NCBI RefSeq assembly: GCF_019112545.1
Contig: NW_025064882.1
Span: 61,029-82,209, forward strand
DNA: 21,181 bases
Source: Guyanagaster necrorhizus
Lineage: Eukaryota; Basidiomycota; Agaricomycetes; Agaricales; Physalacriaceae
Direction: 5' to 3'
Both the position numbers and the translations under genes were made by a program. The notes beneath the pieces were generated by a model. The model ran no database searches, had not been told where the DNA came from, and saw only the letters and a list, made by a program, of their open reading frames with translations. Positions 18,856 through 21,181 of this stretch are shown here, one piece after another (the first letter of the stretch is position 1; the number at the start of each line of letters is the position of its first letter).

Positions 18856-20268
18856 ATGTCCACCATATTTACCAAATCCACAGAAACTAATCCTGAACAA
18901 ACTCATCCAAATATGTTTTCCATGGAAGACATTCTGGCCTCTGCCTCAAAGGAATAACCAGGCCTTTTCAGATCAGCCTCCAGTGGAAGACAACCTTCCT
19001 GTAAGGAAACCTACAATCACTCTAGCTTCACTACTCATCAACCTAGTTACGACGATTCCTCTAACCCTTTCAATGCCACCAGCATCCCAACCAACAGAGC
19101 CCAATGGGCCAGCCTGGTGTATGGTGCTCGAACTGACCCTCCAATAGACCTCTTATCTCTAGGCAATATGCATGAGAATCCAGACAACCCAGACTCAGAG
19201 AGCAGAGATGAAGACACCCCTACTCATACTTCTATCTGACAGGAACCAGGTGGTAATTCACCAAACCCTTTTTCAGGAGAACTAAGAGGTTCAGGAGGTC
19301 CAGGTGGTCCCAATGACCCTATGGGAAGTAACAATCCAAACCAGCAGGACATGTTCTGAAAATTCATGAACCTGTTATGAGGAGTCTCTGCTTCCCTCAA
19401 CAACTCTAAACCAGCCACTATCCATACCAAGGTCAAGGAACTGGAACCATTTGATGGTTTTGACCCTTGCAAACTGAAGACTTTTATTGTCTCTCTTCAG
19501 TTGAACTTCAATGACAGACCTACCACATTTGCAACAGATGCTAACAAGGTCAACTATGCTATTTCATTTCTGGCCAGCATCACACTTAACTGGTTTGAAT
19601 CAGACATTCTTAACCCCAACCCATAGAATCCACCAGCCTGGCAATTCTTCTACACAGCTTTCCTGGATGAGCTTTGTAGCAACTTCAGCCTCTTTGATGC
19701 TATCGGAGATGCTAAAGATGCATTAGAACACCTCCAGATATGCGATGGAGATCAGATTATGAAGTATATAGTCCAATTCAACTAGTATGCTTCACAAATT
19801 GGGTATGGAGATAACTCTCTCCACCACATCTTTTACTGTGGCCTCTGCACCTGTATCAAGGATGATATGGCACACTATGGGAAGCCAAACAACCTTCACA
19901 ATATGTGCTTCCTTGCCCAAGAACTTGATGCTTGCTATTAGACCCAGAAGACTGAAATTGGCTGTGAAAACCAGAACAATAAAACCCTCAACCCCAAATC
20001 CAAGGGGTCTAACACTTCTTCCTTGGACTCCAGCTCTACACCAAAATCTATCACCTCTAAACCCTATGCTGACAAGCTAAGCAAAGATGGCTGTCTTACT
20101 CAGGAAGAAAAAGACCACTGGCACCAGAACAACCTTTGCATGTTCTGTGGAGCCAAACACAAGACTGAGGACTGCAACAAGTGGAAGGCAGCAGCCTCTG
20201 CCAAGGGTCATGCAGCTGAAGTTGACACTGCTCCCATAGAACTGGCCCTGATAGAGTCAGAAAACTAG
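18856..20268 (+). pseudogene. G-A gypsy Gag, one frame with nonsense codons
   Basis: Start ATG 40 nt into the internal region and stop TAG at 20266-20268: 471 codons in a single frame without indels. There are seven in-frame stops (after ASASKE, HTSI, QDMF, NLL, NPNP, VQFN and DACY). Most are C-to-T or G-to-A changes relative to CAA, CGA, CAG or TGG, as the sister copy confirms at several. A Gly/Pro-rich linker (RGSGGPGGPNDPMGS) precedes the capsid core (FMNLL...LQLNFNDRPTTFATDANK). A CX2CX3HX4C zinc knuckle lies at 20137-20175 (CMFCGAKHKTEDC). Pol continues in the -1 frame. The sister copy has lost the ATG; this one keeps it. Confidence 0.93.
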
Positions 20269-20908
20269 GAGGCAATCTTGTTTCCTTCATGTGAGTTCAG
20301 AGTTGCATTGACTTTATTCGCACACTGAAGGTCATCACTCTCAATGCAACATTCCTTTCCAATCGCTCCTTCCACATTCCTCTCTCAGCAGAATTACCAA
20401 CTACTACAGAACCCAATAGTTTCTCAGCTTATATCATTCTGTGCTTTCTTGCCCTTATTGATTCTGTCTCTAGCCACTGCTTTGTTGACACTAAGTACAT
20501 AGCTGCCAATGAAATTCCCATTAAAAACATCTTTAATGTGCAACTTTGATTATTTGATGGCTCCATCAGGAGCTGTATATCTCAAATTGCAACCATCCTC
20601 ATCTGTTTCCCATCCGAAGACACCTTCCCCACCAACTTCTATGTCACTCCTCTGGATTTGTCTTGCAATCTTGTCCTAGAATATAACTGGCTCTCCCACT
20701 ACAATCCACTGATTGACTGGGCTGAGAATAGTATCATTTTCTGCTCAAGCTACCAGAATCTCACTCCAACTAATTCTGTGGCCTCCGCCACATCCTAGGG
20801 ACTTCTGTGCCCACAGGACAACAGTCCACCTCTCTCCAAGCCTTTCAGCTCAAATCTGAGACTTCCATGCCCACCAGACTCCATCAGTCCAACTCCTAGA
20901 GCTTCCTC
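20269..20908 (+). pseudogene. G-A gypsy Pol, N-terminal part with protease, truncated by copia-2
   Basis: Pol is read in the -1 frame relative to Gag and is open across the Gag stop. The first ATG (20289-20291) is followed by TGA, where the sister copy has CAA; both derive from CGA. Protease Asp is at 20460-20462 (FLALIDSVSSHCFVDT; the usual Gly of DSG is Val). The C-terminal protease segment [18 protein letters not shown] is at about 20657-20710. Further stops include TGA in VQL*LFDG, shared with the sister copy, and TAG in ATS*GLL. The copia-2 LTR cuts in at 20909, before RT begins. Confidence 0.9.
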
Positions 20909-21111
20909 TGTTGCAGGCAGGTTACTTTTACGCAGTGGATAATAGGCCAGACTGAGTACGATGGTCAATTGCTTAAAGGCAGAGGTACGTATGACTACTA
21001 CTTACCTGAGTACGACGGTCAATTGTTTAAAGGCAATTGACCATCGACTCAGGACAAAACTGTCTATGCTTATATAAGGTTGACATCAGGTACTTGTGTC
21101 ATCCCGCAACA
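20909..21111 (-). repeat. copia-2 3' LTR (element continues beyond the window)
   Basis: 203 bp with matching ends TGTTGC and GCAACA. Orientation is set by the purine tract and pol end to its right, both read on the minus strand. TATATAA near 21071-21077 is a likely TATA box. Seven or so CpG in 203 bp contrast with the CpG-poor surroundings, so this is the youngest insertion here. The left flank (20904-20908) is TCCTC; the matching duplication would be outside the window. It shares no similarity with the copia-1 LTR. Confidence 0.9.
20953..21050. repeat. Direct and inverted repeats inside the copia-2 LTR
   Basis: A 29-bp unit starting TGAGTACGA occurs at 20953-20981 and 21007-21035 with two mismatches. 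The second copy is also the left arm of a hairpin: GAGTACGACGGTCAATTG at 21008-21025 pairs with CAATTGACCATCGACTC at 21034-21050 around an 8-nt loop, with one bulge and a wobble. They may be regulatory repeats or a transcript fold; role unknown. Confidence 0.75.
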
Positions 21112-21120
21112 CTCCCCCTC
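21112..21120 (-). other. copia-2 polypurine tract
   Basis: Read on the minus strand, GTCGAGGGGGAG runs directly into the LTR start TGTTGC. This is the textbook copia arrangement and fixes the LTR boundary at 21111. Confidence 0.88.
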
Positions 21121-21133
21121 GACACAATACTTC

Positions 21134-21181
21134 TCAGAGTTCAAGACCCAACAGCCTGATCATGTGAGTCATCTTCTCCTT
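21134..21181 (-). CDS. copia-2 Pol, last 15 codons of RNase H (partial)
   Basis: The minus strand from the window edge reads KEKMTHMIRLLGLEL and then TGA at 21134-21136. This resembles the conserved tail of fungal and plant copia RNase H (KHEKM...LLGL). Only the C-terminus is in the window, and no damage is visible in it. It lies 13 nt upstream of the purine tract. Confidence 0.75.
   Translation of the reverse strand, partial: KEKMTHMIRLLGLEL

Larger units (their letters stand above)
18318..20908 (+). mobile_element. G-A Ty3/gypsy element, 5' part, interrupted by copia-2
   Basis: A plus-strand relative of the 2469-16448 element: 5' LTR, self-primer site, gag and the start of pol (protease). 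It stops at 20908, where a minus-strand copia LTR begins, and should resume beyond the right end of the window. About a dozen CpG remain and the frames are continuous, so it is better preserved than its relative. Confidence 0.9.

Noticed and set aside
20255..20268. Canonical -1 slippery heptamer at the Gag stop
   Set aside because: The sequence AGAAAAC does not fit X-XXY-YYZ in the Gag frame.

Overview
This window is a pile of nested, decayed LTR retrotransposons with no intact protein gene. The families point to a filamentous fungus, most likely a basidiomycete: Tf1/sushi-type Ty3/gypsy elements with a chromodomain, fungal-type Ty1/copia elements, and one gene with a 48-nt intron. Most of the sequence has lost nearly all CpG. 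Homologous sites in different copies carry TG in one and CA in the other, the footprint of deamination of methylated CpG. The phylum call is an inference.

Layout. (1) 1-734 is the 3' end of a plus-strand gypsy copy (family G-A) with its 3' LTR. It appears to have inserted into a minus-strand G-A LTR whose remainder is 735-1076. (2) 1077-2468 is a plus-strand fragment of a second gypsy family (G-B): integrase, chromodomain and most of the 3' LTR. The last piece of that LTR is displaced to 16454-16478. (3) 2469-16448 is one minus-strand G-A element with a near-perfect target duplication (TCAAC/TTAAC): LTR, self-priming site, gag, protease, RT, RNase H, integrase, chromodomain, an extra antisense gene, polypurine tract, LTR. 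It was later hit twice, by a full-length copia element at 3005-7987 (duplication CAGAT) and by a 1.86-kb non-coding insertion in gag at about 13247-15107. (4) 16479-18317 holds a decayed unrecognised gene on the minus strand. (5) 18318-20908 is a better preserved plus-strand G-A element (5' LTR, primer site, gag, protease). It is cut by a young copia element whose minus-strand 3' LTR is 20909-21111 and whose pol begins to enter at 21134-21181.

How the parts work together. In G-A, the 11 nt predicted to start the mRNA (about 33 nt after the TATA box) are complementary to the site just after the 5' LTR. This is the self-priming arrangement known from Tf1. Between the chromodomain and the 3' LTR, G-A carries a gene on the opposite strand. 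It has one intron and encodes a cysteine cluster spaced like a Zn(2)Cys6 domain followed by a helical tail. This antisense cargo gene is the most unusual item in the window.

Relative age, read by eye from remaining CpG and from nesting: the gypsy element at 2469-16448 and G-B are oldest, copia at 3005-7987 is younger, the gypsy element at 18318 is better preserved, and copia at 20909 is youngest.
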